This document shows positions 52,320 to 62,325 of a DNA stretch of 64,000 nt, in pieces; position 1 is the stretch's first letter; each line of letters begins with the position of its first letter. A program made the translations under genes and the position numbers. The notes beneath the pieces were generated by a model, which saw only the letters and a list, made by a program, of their open reading frames with translations, was not told the origin of the DNA and did not search any database. The DNA is from Pectobacterium carotovorum (GTDB taxonomy: Bacteria; Pseudomonadota; Gammaproteobacteria; Enterobacterales; Enterobacteriaceae). Where the stretch lies: NCBI RefSeq assembly GCF_900129615.1, contig NZ_FQWI01000001.1, forward strand, positions 496,001 to 560,000, in the 5' to 3' direction.

Positions 52320-52437
52320 GCCTCCAGATTGCCGATGATATGCCGCCGTTCCTTGCTGACGGTGGTTTCCTGTTGGTGGGTTCCTGCTGGACTGGATATG
52401 CCTTGATTGCCAAAGGGCAACGCAACAGACCCTCGTC
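52316..52437 (-). pseudogene. Copied tail of the Tle1-type lipase gene
   Basis: On the minus strand the frame ends GNQGISSPAGTHQQETTVSK then ERRHIIGNLEA and stop. This repeats the last ~32 codons of the gene at 53168-55165 with one visible change (HQQE for HKQE). It shows that the duplication unit of about 852 bases spans the lipase 3' end plus a DUF2931 gene. It has no start of its own. Confidence 0.85.
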
Positions 52438-52463
52438 CAGCCTGTTGCGTTAGTGACATCGTG

Positions 52464-53171
52464 TTATTTAATCGGCTGTTGATCGGTTTTAGGCTGCTTA
52501 GCGCGGTAGGCATCCATAATCGGTGCCCAGTCCATGCCTAATGGGATGGGGTATTGCTTAAACAATTCGCCGTATTCTTTGTCAAAGTTCTGAAGCGTCA
52601 CCGTGTATTGGCTCACGCCGATTGGAAATTTTTTATCATACCAATTGTCTGTGACCTCTTCGGCAATGCCGCGGGCAAGCAAGAGGTCTGGTTTGACAAG
52701 CAACTTATCGCCTTTCAATAACACTTCATAATAACCGCCGGGGGCTAAGCCAAAATAGAGCCAGCTACGTTGGTCTATGTGCTCACCAATTTGGTAACGC
52801 TGCCGCATTTGTTGTGCTAAATTTTTAGGTAAATCAACCGTGATTCGGTACCGCTTACGATCGTAGAAGGACACCATCTCTATCGAAGCCTTATCAGGGA
52901 TGGGAACGCCTTCGGTAGGTAAGCCCCCCCCCCCAGCCCAGTAATAACGTCGGGCTGTGATTCTGTCGCCCAGCAGTCCACCCGCCCCACCGCCCGCTTC
53001 ACGATCGGCGTAAACGAGTTTCCCATCACGATAAAATTCTGTGCGAGTATTGTTAGTGATATCAATATTGCTGCCAGTGCCGTAATCCCAGCGAACAGAC
53101 ACGGCTGGGGTTGAACAAGCGATCAAAGAAATACACATCCCCACTGCCATAATAAAATATCTAAACATCAT
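52464..53171 (-). CDS. DUF2931 lipoprotein, putative Tle1 immunity protein (copy B)
   Basis: A 235-residue paralogue of the neighbouring copy, with lipoprotein signal MAVGMCISLIAC and the same DUF2931 body. The start overlaps the lipase stop by four bases (MMFRYF at 53171, second ATG at 53168), so it is the directly coupled immunity candidate. A run of 11 C in the plus strand (52924-52934) codes the glycines in YYWAGGGGLP; copy A codes the same residues with mixed codons. Change in that run would shift the frame and switch the gene off. Difference between the copies lies mainly in the first ~60 residues after the lipobox (FYRDGKLVYADREAGGGAGG). Confidence 0.84.
   Translation of the reverse strand: MMFRYFIMAVGMCISLIACSTPAVSVRWDYGTGSNIDITNNTRTEFYRDGKLVYADREAGGGAGGLLGDRITARRYYWAGGGGLPTEGVPIPDKASIEMVSFYDRKRYRITVDLPKNLAQQMRQRYQIGEHIDQRSWLYFGLAPGGYYEVLLKGDKLLVKPDLLLARGIAEEVTDNWYDKKFPIGVSQYTVTLQNFDKEYGELFKQYPIPLGMDWAPIMDAYRAKQPKTDQQPIK
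52924..52934 (-). repeat. Homopolymer run of 11 C (11 G in coding sense)
   Basis: Eleven consecutive C on the plus strand inside the DUF2931 copy B frame. Copy A has GCCGCCACCGCC at the same place. Long G/C runs are prone to slipped-strand mispairing. Confidence 0.9.
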
Positions 53172-55165
53172 GCCTCCAAATTGCCGATGATATGCCGCCG
53201 TTCCTTGCTGACGGTGGTTTCCTGTTTATGGGTTCCCGCTGGACTGGATATGCCCTGATTGCTGGCGCTACGGTGCACATAGTCGCGGCGCAGCGCCCGA
53301 TAAACAGTTGCCGGAAGCTGCTGGCTCAGATTTTTTATCACGCCCTGCTCGGTGGCCGCCAACGCCCAGTTCTCATCCAGTTTGGTCAGATTGACCGCTG
53401 GCAATTTTATGGCTCCAGATTCAAGACTCAGTGTACTTACTGTAGGATCCCAGTCCTTAAACGGCACGCCGACGGCGCGTCCCGCCTCCACCATCATATG
53501 TAGTGGAATGCGCGAGTATTCCCCTTCTACCACGCGGCTCATTACCACCTCCACATAGACGGCCTTTTTCGGCCACGCATCGTCCTTACCGCGTCGGCGG
53601 ATAAACGAATAGGGGATCAGACTAATCGCCCCTACCGGTGGCGTGGCGGCACGCGCTAAATGGGGATGAAGCCGATCCACCCAGCCTTGCGCGATTTTTT
53701 CCTCGGCATAGGCCTTCGCCTGACGATAGGCGCGGCTTTCGGTATCCTGCGTCGTCGTCGCTTCCTCGCTCATAAAGCGCTCCAGCTCAAGACATTCGGT
53801 TAGCGCCGGGTCGCTGTTCGGGTTACGCAGGCTCCAGCGGCTATAATACCCGCCACCGATATCGGAGTGCGCGCCCGGCAGCGCCAGTTCGGTAAAATGT
53901 GGAGGGATGCTGGTGCCAATCGCCGTAGGAGTGATGCGTGTTAAGGGGAAGTGTTTGCGTACCTCATCCAACGCCGTCAGATGCACTACCCGTTCGGCGC
54001 AGTCATCCTGCAAACGGATGTTGAGGCCGGGGTGATACGATGAGGCCACCGTATCAAAAATCCCTACAAAAGTGATACGCACATCGTCCCGGTTTGCCCA
54101 GTCAAATCCGGCTTTCAGGCGGATTGTGGGGGTATTGGCGATCGCTTGCACCAGCGGATGATCGGCCTTCTGGTCGATCACATTGACAAAATGGCGTGCC
54201 GCCGCTGCTCCGCGGCTGAAGCCAAAGACATCGAACACAATCCGGTGGACACACTCAATATTCGGTAATGTATTCTCTAAATCCCGCACGACAGCGGCAA
54301 CAATTCCCTGTTTACAGGCCTGATGCACCTTGCCAACGGTGGAGGTATTTTCACCACCAAAATCCAGATCCAGCCCTTTTGTCAGCATATCGTCCGTTTG
54401 GTATTCCGTGCCGTCCTTCCCTGCAACCGGATCGCGCGTACCAATGCCGCTGATATAGCTATGGGCGACCAGCGGGCCAGCAGTCAGATCGTATTGGTTA
54501 AATAGCTTGCCCACATTAGTAATATCATTCGCCGCACTGTCACTCACCGGAAGCCGTCCCATCTGGCAGCCGCGTAGCTCTTTCTCCCGCTGCGCCGGAT
54601 CGGAACAGGTTTCAGCCAGCCATTGCTCCACTTTTTTAAGGCCGGATTCGGCGTTATAAGTGTTATTCCCCGTGCCATCGAAGAACACGCCAATGCGCAA
54701 CACGTTGATCTGGTAGCCTTTTACCTCGATAACGTAGGAATGCTTAGTAAATAGGCGAACCTTGCCGGCTTTTCCCTCCTGATGCGCCTCTGGCAACGGT
54801 TGTTCAGGTGCGGTCAGGCACAGGTCGCCGGTGGTCGCCTTAATATGTTCCCGTGGCGTTTCCTCATGCCCAGCTTGCTCTGCCACATAGGCGGGCACCG
54901 TACTTTGCCCTTCCTTCAAGGCTTCACGCGATTGCGCCGCCTTGAGCCAAGGTTGCGTCTCCAGTTTGACAGCTATCGGGCCAACGGCAAAACCGCGCAC
55001 CAGCGTCGGCCCGTCGTTAAGCTTCACCGTTTCGGACTTGCCGGTATCGTCGGTTAGTGTCGCTTTTAGCCCCTTAAACGAACGGTTGTGCTCATCACGA
55101 ACATCAATCTCTATCCAGCAATCGTAATGTTCGCAGGGGATGCAATAAGGATCGGCTGCCATCAA
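53168..55165 (-). CDS. Tle1-type type VI lipase effector (DUF2235 hydrolase)
   Basis: A 665-residue antibacterial phospholipase candidate. After an N-terminal domain of about 160 residues (CIPCEHYDCWIEIDV...; probably adaptor or VgrG binding) comes the DUF2235 alpha/beta hydrolase: LRIGVFFDGTGNN, the nucleophile elbow DVFGFSRGAAAARHF (GFSRG, GxSxG), FVGIFDTVASS carrying the likely catalytic Asp, and LPGAHSDIGGGYY carrying the likely catalytic His. Tle1 enzymes attack membrane phospholipids of rival cells. It overlaps the DUF4123 adaptor gene by four bases and a DUF2931 lipoprotein gene by four bases, the expected vgrG - adaptor - effector - immunity layout. The last ~32 codons are duplicated at 52316-52437. 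Confidence 0.9.
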   Translation of the reverse strand: MMAADPYCIPCEHYDCWIEIDVRDEHNRSFKGLKATLTDDTGKSETVKLNDGPTLVRGFAVGPIAVKLETQPWLKAAQSREALKEGQSTVPAYVAEQAGHEETPREHIKATTGDLCLTAPEQPLPEAHQEGKAGKVRLFTKHSYVIEVKGYQINVLRIGVFFDGTGNNTYNAESGLKKVEQWLAETCSDPAQREKELRGCQMGRLPVSDSAANDITNVGKLFNQYDLTAGPLVAHSYISGIGTRDPVAGKDGTEYQTDDMLTKGLDLDFGGENTSTVGKVHQACKQGIVAAVVRDLENTLPNIECVHRIVFDVFGFSRGAAAARHFVNVIDQKADHPLVQAIANTPTIRLKAGFDWANRDDVRITFVGIFDTVASSYHPGLNIRLQDDCAERVVHLTALDEVRKHFPLTRITPTAIGTSIPPHFTELALPGAHSDIGGGYYSRWSLRNPNSDPALTECLELERFMSEEATTTQDTESRAYRQAKAYAEEKIAQGWVDRLHPHLARAATPPVGAISLIPYSFIRRRGKDDAWPKKAVYVEVVMSRVVEGEYSRIPLHMMVEAGRAVGVPFKDWDPTVSTLSLESGAIKLPAVNLTKLDENWALAATEQGVIKNLSQQLPATVYRALRRDYVHRSASNQGISSPAGTHKQETTVSKERRHIIGNLEA

Positions 55166-55959
55166 TTAACTCCTATTAACGCATTATGCTGCACCATCCA
55201 GTGGTTAACCTGCACGAATTCAGCTTCGGTTAGCATCAGCGGCGCTTGGATACACTCCAGAGGCAGCCCAACCTGCAAGGCCAAGGCTCCCGCCACCACG
55301 CCATCAAGCACGTCCCCCTGAATTCCCTCCGCATTGGCTTGCCTGAGAACTAGCAAAATAGTGCCTGCCGGGTCGGGATGACGCTCCATCATGCTCGTCA
55401 TGACCTGCCACAGACGCCGACGAAGAATATAGGCGTGGCGTTCGTCGTCATACAGTGCTGCCAGATGATGCGAACGAATATGAAACCAGGGCGTTTCTAA
55501 CGAGGGATGAAACGGGGTATCAGGGTTACGCGTAAACCCACTGCCGTTGATCCAGAGTCCAGTGCAAGGCCCCAGAATGGCAGTCTGCTCTTCCTGGCTC
55601 ATGGCACAGAACATCGGCAGGAAGATACGAGGTTCAGAGAAACGGAAACAGACAATCTCCCCTTCACGGATAACCTGTATCAGGCTTTGCCAGTGGCGGC
55701 GAACCATGTCAGTGGGCTGTTCGCTGACCAAATAAAAACCGTGCAGCTCGGGAGAATCCGCCACAAATTCGAGAGAAGGGTTAAGTAGTAGCCAAGGGCC
55801 TAGTGCGGCTTGATCACTAAACGGCGTACCAGCAAAGAGCGGAAAAGCTTCTCCCTCGCTGAGTTCATAGAAACGCGCCACCGCCGAGTAATCCGCCGCC
55901 CCATCGACGATCGCAAAGAGTGTCCCTCCATGCTCTGCTCGCCAGATATTCAGACTCAT
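55162..55959 (-). CDS. DUF4123 adaptor/chaperone for the Tle1 effector
   Basis: A 265-residue DUF4123 protein. These cytoplasmic adaptors load a specific effector onto its VgrG. Family features include [19 protein letters not shown] near the start, [19 protein letters not shown] and [14 protein letters not shown]. The gene overlaps vgrG and the lipase gene by four bases each (ATGA), indicating coupled translation of a dedicated VgrG-adaptor-effector set. Confidence 0.9.
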   Translation of the reverse strand: MSLNIWRAEHGGTLFAIVDGAADYSAVARFYELSEGEAFPLFAGTPFSDQAALGPWLLLNPSLEFVADSPELHGFYLVSEQPTDMVRRHWQSLIQVIREGEIVCFRFSEPRIFLPMFCAMSQEEQTAILGPCTGLWINGSGFTRNPDTPFHPSLETPWFHIRSHHLAALYDDERHAYILRRRLWQVMTSMMERHPDPAGTILLVLRQANAEGIQGDVLDGVVAGALALQVGLPLECIQAPLMLTEAEFVQVNHWMVQHNALIGVN

Positions 55960-57983
55960 ACTTTACCTCCCTTTGCGAGCGGGCAAGGCTTAACAAGCGG
56001 AGACATTGATTCCATGCTTTTATGAATAGCAGGGGCGGGTAACGTTGCGGGTGGTGCCGGAGGCACTGCAACACTACCCGGCAGGATGGGTATCTGCCCA
56101 GCCCAGCCAGAACCATTGCCAGCACTGCCGCCGGAGTTAATATTAATAGCCGCCCCGACCACACTCACGCCGCTGGGATCGATCTTGATGAAGCTTCCCC
56201 CGACTTTCAGCGTCAGCTCCGCGCCCGCTTCAAGAACCACCTTAGCCCCCGCTTTTACATGCACTTCCTGTCCGGCCTCAACCAGCAAAGCCTGTCCCAG
56301 TTTCTGGTGCATTGAGGCATCAACGGTCAGCGAGTAGTCCCCTTTAATGTGGTCACGTTTCTCGTTCTCGACCGTCAGGTGGTCGTTTGCTTTGATGCGG
56401 GTCACTCGCTCATGATCAATATCCGTATGCGCGTCGTGTTTGATGTGCCAGACGACGTCATTTTCAATAACCGCGTTGAGATCCTTCTGACCGTGAAGGT
56501 AAATCTCCTCCTGTCCGGCCTGATCTTCAAAGCGCAGCTCGTTAAACCCTTCTCCCTGATGCGTCTCCGTGCGCAGTACGGTACGTGTCTTGTGGGCTGG
56601 CAGGTCATAAGGCGGGCGGTTGGTGGCGTGAAAGGTTCGCCCAGTCACAATCGGCTGATCCGGATCGCCTTCAAGGAAGCTAACAATCACTTCATGCCCG
56701 ATGCGCGGGATCGCAATCATGCCGTACTGGCCGCCCGCCCAGCCCTGACTGACGCGCACCCAGCAGGAACTCTGGTCGTTACTCGCCCCGTAGCGGTCCC
56801 ACGGGAATTGCAGTTTTACCCGACCATACTGGTCGCAGTAGATCTCTTCCCCCGTTGGACCGACGACGGTGGCGATTTGCGGGCCGTCCACCATCGGTTT
56901 GTAGGGCATGGCGGCACGCCACGTCGTCGTGCCTTTCACCACAGTAAAACTGTTGCTCATGGTCGTCGGTTCGCCGCCGCTTTCCTCTTCCAGCGCCTGC
57001 GGCTGTTGCCCGACGTGCGTGACGCTCACTGTCTGCCACACCGCGTTCAGCGCCGCATTCGGGTGTTCCGTCAGGGTAAACGTATTGCCCGGCATCAGCC
57101 CCGCGCAGTTGGATTCCCCTTCGCTCGTCACCGCCCCTGAGCGCAGCGCATCCAGCCGGTAACCGCTGAACGCCTTGCCGCTCGGGTCTTGCTTATAGCG
57201 CCCCGGATAGTCGTAATGCTGGTAGCTTTCGCGCTGGTGCGCCAGTTCGCCGCTCATCTTCTTGTGTGACAGCCCGTAAGCCGGTGTCTTGAAGTTGTAG
57301 TCTTTCAGCTCGACGTCCGATGTGCTCACCCGCTCCGCATAGTGGAAGCGTCGAACATATTCGCCTTCGCTCAGCCCCTGTGTCGCCAGATTGAAGAACA
57401 GCTCGGGGCCTTTGGTCAATGCACCCGCATCGTCGGCAAACACCACGCGGTGCTTACCTTCTTCGTATTCGTGGAAGAAATACATGCCCTCCTCGGCGGC
57501 CAAGCGGGTGATAAAGGCTAAATCGCTTTCCCGATACTGCACGCAGTATTCGCGGGGTGCGTGGTCGTGGCGCAGTGCAAAGGCGTAGTCGGTGATGCCC
57601 GCCTCTTCCAGCAGCGCGCCGACAATCGCCTCCGGCTTCTGCGCCTGAAAGATGCGGGCGTTGGTGCGTAACCCCAGCCGCCACAGCGCCGGACGGACTT
57701 CCATCTGATAGCGCGTGCGCCGGAATCCGGTGTCGCCATGCGTGAAGCCACTGACAATCCCGCTGACCCGACGTTTCAGTTCGCCTTCATACCACATCAT
57801 CAGCTCACACGGCTGGTCCAGCACCGCACCAAAATCGACATCCGGCAACGCGCTCGCCAGACTCAGCGACAGGCTGAAAGGCCGATTCAGCCCTTCATCC
57901 AGCCTGAAATCCACCACCGCGAAAGTGCCTGCTTCCAGGGCACCGACCTTTACGGTGAACTGTAATCCTGTACTGTTTGCCAC
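55956..57983 (-). CDS. vgrG: VgrG, type VI secretion spike protein
   Basis: A 675-residue spike protein with the gp27-like base ([49 protein letters not shown]), the gp5-like OB domain ([65 protein letters not shown]), and a repetitive beta-helix needle. The C-terminal ~60 residues ([14 protein letters not shown] ... [14 protein letters not shown]) form a Gly/Pro-rich extension that may bind the adaptor-effector. The start is the GTG at 57983 (VANSTGLQF), preceded by AGGAGAAAGCAG; the longer frame lacks a ribosome site. No hcp or other structural type VI gene is near, so this is an auxiliary vgrG island, here inside the hrp cluster. Confidence 0.94.
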   Translation of the reverse strand: MANSTGLQFTVKVGALEAGTFAVVDFRLDEGLNRPFSLSLSLASALPDVDFGAVLDQPCELMMWYEGELKRRVSGIVSGFTHGDTGFRRTRYQMEVRPALWRLGLRTNARIFQAQKPEAIVGALLEEAGITDYAFALRHDHAPREYCVQYRESDLAFITRLAAEEGMYFFHEYEEGKHRVVFADDAGALTKGPELFFNLATQGLSEGEYVRRFHYAERVSTSDVELKDYNFKTPAYGLSHKKMSGELAHQRESYQHYDYPGRYKQDPSGKAFSGYRLDALRSGAVTSEGESNCAGLMPGNTFTLTEHPNAALNAVWQTVSVTHVGQQPQALEEESGGEPTTMSNSFTVVKGTTTWRAAMPYKPMVDGPQIATVVGPTGEEIYCDQYGRVKLQFPWDRYGASNDQSSCWVRVSQGWAGGQYGMIAIPRIGHEVIVSFLEGDPDQPIVTGRTFHATNRPPYDLPAHKTRTVLRTETHQGEGFNELRFEDQAGQEEIYLHGQKDLNAVIENDVVWHIKHDAHTDIDHERVTRIKANDHLTVENEKRDHIKGDYSLTVDASMHQKLGQALLVEAGQEVHVKAGAKVVLEAGAELTLKVGGSFIKIDPSGVSVVGAAININSGGSAGNGSGWAGQIPILPGSVAVPPAPPATLPAPAIHKSMESMSPLVKPCPLAKGGKV

Positions 57984-58442
57984 CTGCTTTCTCCTTATTG
58001 TTATTCTTGTCCTGCTGCTACGGCTACCGCATGCGCCGATGCGTTCCGCCGCTCCCCTGATGAAAAGCAAAATGCTTAAACTGTGGTCTGAGTCTGCTCA
58101 CACTACAGTTCATGTTGATAAAGCATCACATTGATAAGACAAGACGTTATAAAGACGCCCTATTGGCTAAAAACACCACGCTAGAGAAAAATGTAGAAAA
58201 TTCAGGGCGAGTAGAGATTCGGTGTGTTCATGACACAGTAGGAGGCAAGAAAGTCGCGGGTATTAAGCGATAGGCAGAATAATGAGAACGTTCCCTGTGA
58301 CATCCTTAATGCGAGTCCTGTTGATAAAAATGGCGCATAAAGGATAGCAAGCGAAGTGAAAACTCAATAGTGCGAAGAAAGGGCTGAAAACAGGCCAATC
58401 AATTGATTAATAGTGAAATAGTTTTTCTGCAATTAATAACAA
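57984..58442. other. Intergenic region between vgrG and hrpN, no gene seen
   Basis: About 460 bases with several short frames but no convincing gene. It should contain the vgrG promoter. I found no hrp box on the minus strand, so the type VI module seems not to be under direct HrpL control. Confidence 0.5.
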
Positions 58443-58468
58443 GAGAGCAAGACTTCCGCCCTGCTCTC
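58443..58468 (-). terminator. hrpN terminator
   Basis: GAGAGCA and TGCTCTC form a perfect 7-bp stem with a 12-base loop, 13 bases after the hrpN stop, followed on the minus strand by TTGTTATTAATT. Confidence 0.6.
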
Positions 58469-58481
58469 CTCAACCTTCCGT

Positions 58482-59552
58482 TTAGCTGGAGAGCTTTTGC
58501 AACCCCATATTGACGATACGGTCGCCGATCATCGCTGCATCAATACCCAGCGACGCGCCGCCGTTGCCGCGAGCGTGCAGGTTAGTGTTGCCGGTATCAC
58601 CCGCTACCGCGCTCTTGATCATGCCAACCGCCTTCATGAATTTATCCATGCTGCCCTTGGTCATGCCGTCATCATCCGGTTTGCTCAGCGCTTTAGCCCA
58701 AGATTTGTCATCTTGCTTCGCCGTCTGCCAGTTATCTTTCTGGTATTCCGGCTTGCCGAAGACTTCAGGATATTGATCCATAAACTGACCAATCTCTTTC
58801 GCCATCTTGCGGTCTTCTTTATCGACGAAGTAACGCGTCGGGCTGTCATTGTGCGTACTGATGTTGTTCAACTCCTGCAAACCGGCTTTTTGCCCGACGC
58901 TCATCCCCAGCGTGCTACCCAGTTGATTAAACGCCCCCGCACCGCTCAAGCCTTGCAGACCGTTATTGCCCAGTTGCAGCGGTGACGTTTGCCCTTTCGT
59001 CTGGCTCAGGCCGTTGCCCAGAATTGCGGACAGCGCATCGTTAACGCCTTGGGTATAGGCAGAAATTTCCGGCGACGACGGCTGTTTGTTGCCGAAAAGC
59101 CCACCCTGCTGCTGCGACATCCCACCGCCCAGCAGATCTTCCAGCGCGCTAAACAACAGGCTACCCATCATGGCCGATGGATTCATGGCATTCATGCCAG
59201 CACCCAGCGCCCCGCCTAATCCGCCGCCGAGTGCACTGCCCAGTCCACTACCAAGGCTACTGCCGAGACCGCCCCCCAGTCCACCACCCAGCAAACCACC
59301 ACCGAGTCCGCCCAGGCTGCTGCCTAAACCACCGAGCCCACCGCCCAGACCGCCGCCCATCATGCTGCCCATGAACATCATGGTCGTCATGATATCGGAC
59401 AGCTGTTCTGCGATGTTGCTACGCTGGCCACCAAACGCAGACTGTGATGGCGATCCGCCATTTTGTGAAGACTGAGATGGAAATAAACCGCCGTTACCGC
59501 CCGCCTTGATCGTGATTTGCAGAGAAGCTCCGCCACCAAGAGAATTAAGCAT
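58482..59552 (-). CDS. hrpN: HrpN, harpin elicitor
   Basis: A 356-residue heat-stable secreted harpin that elicits the hypersensitive response and assists effector delivery at the Hrp pilus. The start [19 protein letters not shown] is typical of soft-rot HrpN. A Met/Gly/Leu-rich segment (about residues 55-120) with many GGGLGG runs, no cysteine, and a conserved C-terminal half ([57 protein letters not shown]) are all harpin traits. An hrp box lies 81 bases upstream of the ATG. Confidence 0.96.
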   Translation of the reverse strand: MLNSLGGGASLQITIKAGGNGGLFPSQSSQNGGSPSQSAFGGQRSNIAEQLSDIMTTMMFMGSMMGGGLGGGLGGLGSSLGGLGGGLLGGGLGGGLGSSLGSGLGSALGGGLGGALGAGMNAMNPSAMMGSLLFSALEDLLGGGMSQQQGGLFGNKQPSSPEISAYTQGVNDALSAILGNGLSQTKGQTSPLQLGNNGLQGLSGAGAFNQLGSTLGMSVGQKAGLQELNNISTHNDSPTRYFVDKEDRKMAKEIGQFMDQYPEVFGKPEYQKDNWQTAKQDDKSWAKALSKPDDDGMTKGSMDKFMKAVGMIKSAVAGDTGNTNLHARGNGGASLGIDAAMIGDRIVNMGLQKLSS

Positions 59553-59632
59553 AATGTTTCCTCAATGAATAAATGGGTTATGAAAGCGCCAATGATGTGC
59601 GGTCAGCCCGCGTGATTGTGACACTCCCCCAT

Positions 59633-59660
59633 TAAGTGATTTCCTTGCGTACTCAGTTCC
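59633..59660 (-). promoter_or_regulatory. hrp box for hrpN
   Basis: On the minus strand GGAACT-N15-TCACTTA fits the HrpL consensus with two mismatches, 81 bases before the hrpN start and just after the hrpV stop. Confidence 0.7.
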
Positions 59661-59696
59661 CGTCTTATGCACGAAAACGCATGACTTTTTCACGGT

Positions 59697-60044
59697 TCAG
59701 CGCGGCGGCAGACCGGCCAAACGCCACAGTTCATCGATTGCCGCAACCGAGTCAGTCAATGTGGATAACGCGCGACATAACCGCAGATGTTGCTGTTCAT
59801 CCAGGCTCAGACTAATGGCAAACAGCGCGTCAGCCTCCAGAAAGCGGCGTTGTAAAATTTGCCGCAGCATTCCGGGGTAATGTCGGGCGGGAGCCAGCGT
59901 TAAGGTGAGTGTCGCCTGCCACGCCGACACGGCCGTAAACCACAGCGTGACGCCCGGTTGTACCGTCCAACAAGCGGCCGGCACCGTTTCCAGCGCCGCG
60001 AGAAAGTCATGCTGATTGTCGAATACTGCCGCTGGCTCACTCAT
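59697..60044 (-). CDS. hrpV: HrpV, negative regulator of hrp expression
   Basis: A 115-residue cytoplasmic protein in the invariant hrcC-hrpT-hrpV position of group I hrp clusters. In Pseudomonas syringae, HrpV binds and inhibits the enhancer-binding protein HrpS, lowering hrpL transcription; HrpG relieves this. The same role is inferred here. Features are an aromatic beta-rich centre (CWTVQPGVTLWFTAVSAWQATLTL) and a helical C-terminus (LCRALSTLTDSVAAIDELWRLAG). It overlaps hrpT by eight bases. Confidence 0.88.
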   Translation of the reverse strand: MSEPAAVFDNQHDFLAALETVPAACWTVQPGVTLWFTAVSAWQATLTLTLAPARHYPGMLRQILQRRFLEADALFAISLSLDEQQHLRLCRALSTLTDSVAAIDELWRLAGLPPR

Positions 60045-60228
60045 CCACGCTGACCCTGCTGTAATCCGCCGGGCCGCTACGCAGATCGGGCTGCCACCAG
60101 ATGATTAATTGCCGCGTTTCCGGCTGCGGACGACAGGTCACCGAGGCACAGTTGGCGACCTGCCGCGGGGCAGTGCAGGCGCTCAGCAGGAGTGCGATCA
60201 GCGCGACGGATAGTGCTTTATGATTCAT
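60037..60228 (-). CDS. hrpT: HrpT, outer-membrane lipoprotein of the type III system
   Basis: A 63-residue lipoprotein with signal MNHKALSVALIALLLSAC (Cys18 as +1) and a short tail (RQLIIWWQPDLRSGPADYSRV). HrpT-type lipoproteins act as pilotins or helpers for the secretin HrcC, whose gene lies 27 bases upstream. It overlaps hrpV. Tail cysteines (NCASVTC) might form a disulfide. Confidence 0.88.
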   Translation of the reverse strand: MNHKALSVALIALLLSACTAPRQVANCASVTCRPQPETRQLIIWWQPDLRSGPADYSRVSVDE

Positions 60229-60255
60229 GACAATTTCCTGTTTTAATTGAGATCG

Positions 60256-62325
60256 CTACTGAGATGTCAGCAGGTTACGTCGGGCTGGCTGGGACGTTAG
60301 CGCGGGCTGCAACGCTAGGAACACCTCGCTGGACTCCCCCGGTGCCAGCGTCGTTTTCGGCCACACGGCCACCGCTAACGTGCGGCTACTGGCACAGGCG
60401 GCTTCGTCAAAACGCTGCGGCTGTGTGCCGCCGTTACGCACGACGCCGACGCTCAGGCGCACCTGACCGTTGCCGTACCACTGATAGCGCGAACTGTCGT
60501 AGATCAGGCCCGACTGCGAGCGGCACACCTCTCCCAATCGCGCACCTTTGCTATCGGCCTGAAACCCGGCAGGAAGCTGGCGGCTGGCGAGATCGCGAAA
60601 CGCGCCTTCAATCAGGCTATAGAGATCCGTTTTACCGTTGCGCTGCGCAACGCGGTTCATCGCACCGTTCAACTGCTGGCGATTGGCGGAGGAAACATAG
60701 CGTGTGGGATCGGTTTGATCGCCGACCAGATGCGGCGTCAGGATAAACAGGCGCTCACGGCGCGAGACTTCATGACGCGTCGAGGTAAACAACTGCCCCA
60801 GCAGTGGGATATCCCCGAGGATCGGAATGCGACGATCGCGGTCACCGCTTTCTTCAACGTGAAAACCGCCCAACACCAGCGCGCGGTTTTCACCAATCAG
60901 CGCCTGCGTGCTGACGGTGCCACGTTTCACACCGGAGGCCTCACCTTCACGCCCCGTCTCCACCTGACCGTCTTCGATGTCGATAACCAGTTGGATGCTG
61001 CGCTGCGTGCCTTCGCCGATCACACGCGGCGTCACTTGCAGGCTGGTTCCCGCCGTTACAGGCTGAATGTCCGCGACGCGCTCGCCCGTTGCCGTGATAA
61101 ATGCCGTCCGGCTGAAATCGACAATCGCGGGCTGATTTTCCAGCGTCAGCACGGAAGGATTCGCAACAATGGAGGCTGTTCCTTCTCCTTCCAGCGCCTG
61201 AATATCGGCGAAGAAGCGTTTGAAATCGCTGACAAACAGGGTACTCCGCCCCATCATCATCGTGCTGCCCGCGCTCACATTGCCGAGCTGTGCCTGCCAG
61301 TTCGCTTCCAGCCGCGACAGGGCGGTCCGATCCACATCCAGAATAATGGCATCAATGTTGACCAGATTTTGTGGTACATCGATATGCTCGACGAGCTGCT
61401 GATACTCCGCCCGGCGTTTTTCATCATCCCGAATCAACAGCGCGTTATTACGCACATCGGCGGAAATCTTTCCGCTCAGCGTCACACGGCCTGATGCCTC
61501 ACCGTTGCGACCAGGGTTGTTACGCGTTGCCAGCCGGGTCATCAACGAACGCGTACTGTCCCGCATCGCTTCCATGCCGTTATCCGGCTGCACGGGCATC
61601 GGGCCCGATGCGCCTGCCGGTGCGGCACGCTGACCATCCATCAACTCATTGAGAATGGTCGCGACGCCGGGAATCGTGACCTTCTGATCGCGATATTGCA
61701 ACGTACGGTCAGATACCGAGGCATAGCGCAACGGAAAAATCATGACCTTGCGCCGTTCGTCCTGCTTTTCCCGCTGCTGGCTGAAATTACGGATCAGATC
61801 GATATATGCCTGCGGACCGGTGACCAGCACCACGCCCTCTTCCGGCAATTCCCCCCAGCCGAAGCGTGCATCGAGCAGCCCGATACCGCTGAGCGCCTGT
61901 TTGATATCGGGGGCGGCATCGGGGGAGATTTCCAGACGCACCGACGCCTGTTCATCCTGCGGGCTGACATACAGCGCATTGTTATACACAAACCACTGAA
62001 AACGGTGCTCCAGTGCCAGCCTGTCGAGAAACAGCGCGGGGTTATCCGCCCGAATTTTCGCCGTAACCTCATTGTCCGCAATATTTCCCAGCACCAAATC
62101 CACACCGTGGCTGTTGGCAAAATCCGTCAAAATTGCAGATAGCGGCGTTTGCTCGGCAGAATAGGCATACGCGCCCTTATTCCAGTCGGGTGGCATGGCG
62201 GCGTGCGCCAGCGAAATCATCCCGTTCACCGGGATAATCCCCATCAGCACTACCGCCCAGCAAAACCAGCGATAGACCGCCAGCAACGTGCTATACGATC
62301 GATGACGTATCAATCCCTTACGCAT
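60256..62325 (-). CDS. hrcC: HrcC, type III outer-membrane secretin
   Basis: A 689-residue secretin that forms the outer-membrane ring of the Hrp type III machine. It has a long N-terminal signal ending LAHA, N0/N1/N3-type periplasmic domains (FANSHGVDLVLGNIADNEVTAKI, RKVMIFPLRYASVSDRTLQYRDQKVTIPG), and the C-terminal secretin domain (SIVANPSVLTLENQPAIVDF, ENRALVLGGFHVEESGDRDRRIPILGDIPLLGQLF). It overlaps hrpG by eight bases and precedes hrpT, matching the hrpF-G-hrcC-T-V operon. Confidence 0.95.
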   Translation of the reverse strand: MRKGLIRHRSYSTLLAVYRWFCWAVVLMGIIPVNGMISLAHAAMPPDWNKGAYAYSAEQTPLSAILTDFANSHGVDLVLGNIADNEVTAKIRADNPALFLDRLALEHRFQWFVYNNALYVSPQDEQASVRLEISPDAAPDIKQALSGIGLLDARFGWGELPEEGVVLVTGPQAYIDLIRNFSQQREKQDERRKVMIFPLRYASVSDRTLQYRDQKVTIPGVATILNELMDGQRAAPAGASGPMPVQPDNGMEAMRDSTRSLMTRLATRNNPGRNGEASGRVTLSGKISADVRNNALLIRDDEKRRAEYQQLVEHIDVPQNLVNIDAIILDVDRTALSRLEANWQAQLGNVSAGSTMMMGRSTLFVSDFKRFFADIQALEGEGTASIVANPSVLTLENQPAIVDFSRTAFITATGERVADIQPVTAGTSLQVTPRVIGEGTQRSIQLVIDIEDGQVETGREGEASGVKRGTVSTQALIGENRALVLGGFHVEESGDRDRRIPILGDIPLLGQLFTSTRHEVSRRERLFILTPHLVGDQTDPTRYVSSANRQQLNGAMNRVAQRNGKTDLYSLIEGAFRDLASRQLPAGFQADSKGARLGEVCRSQSGLIYDSSRYQWYGNGQVRLSVGVVRNGGTQPQRFDEAACASSRTLAVAVWPKTTLAPGESSEVFLALQPALTSQPARRNLLTSQ

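Noticed and set aside
52316-52513. 65-codon minus-strand frame between the DUF2931 genes as a separate gene
   Set aside because: Its first half is the out-of-frame end of DUF2931 copy B and its second half is the copied lipase tail; it is a duplication scar.
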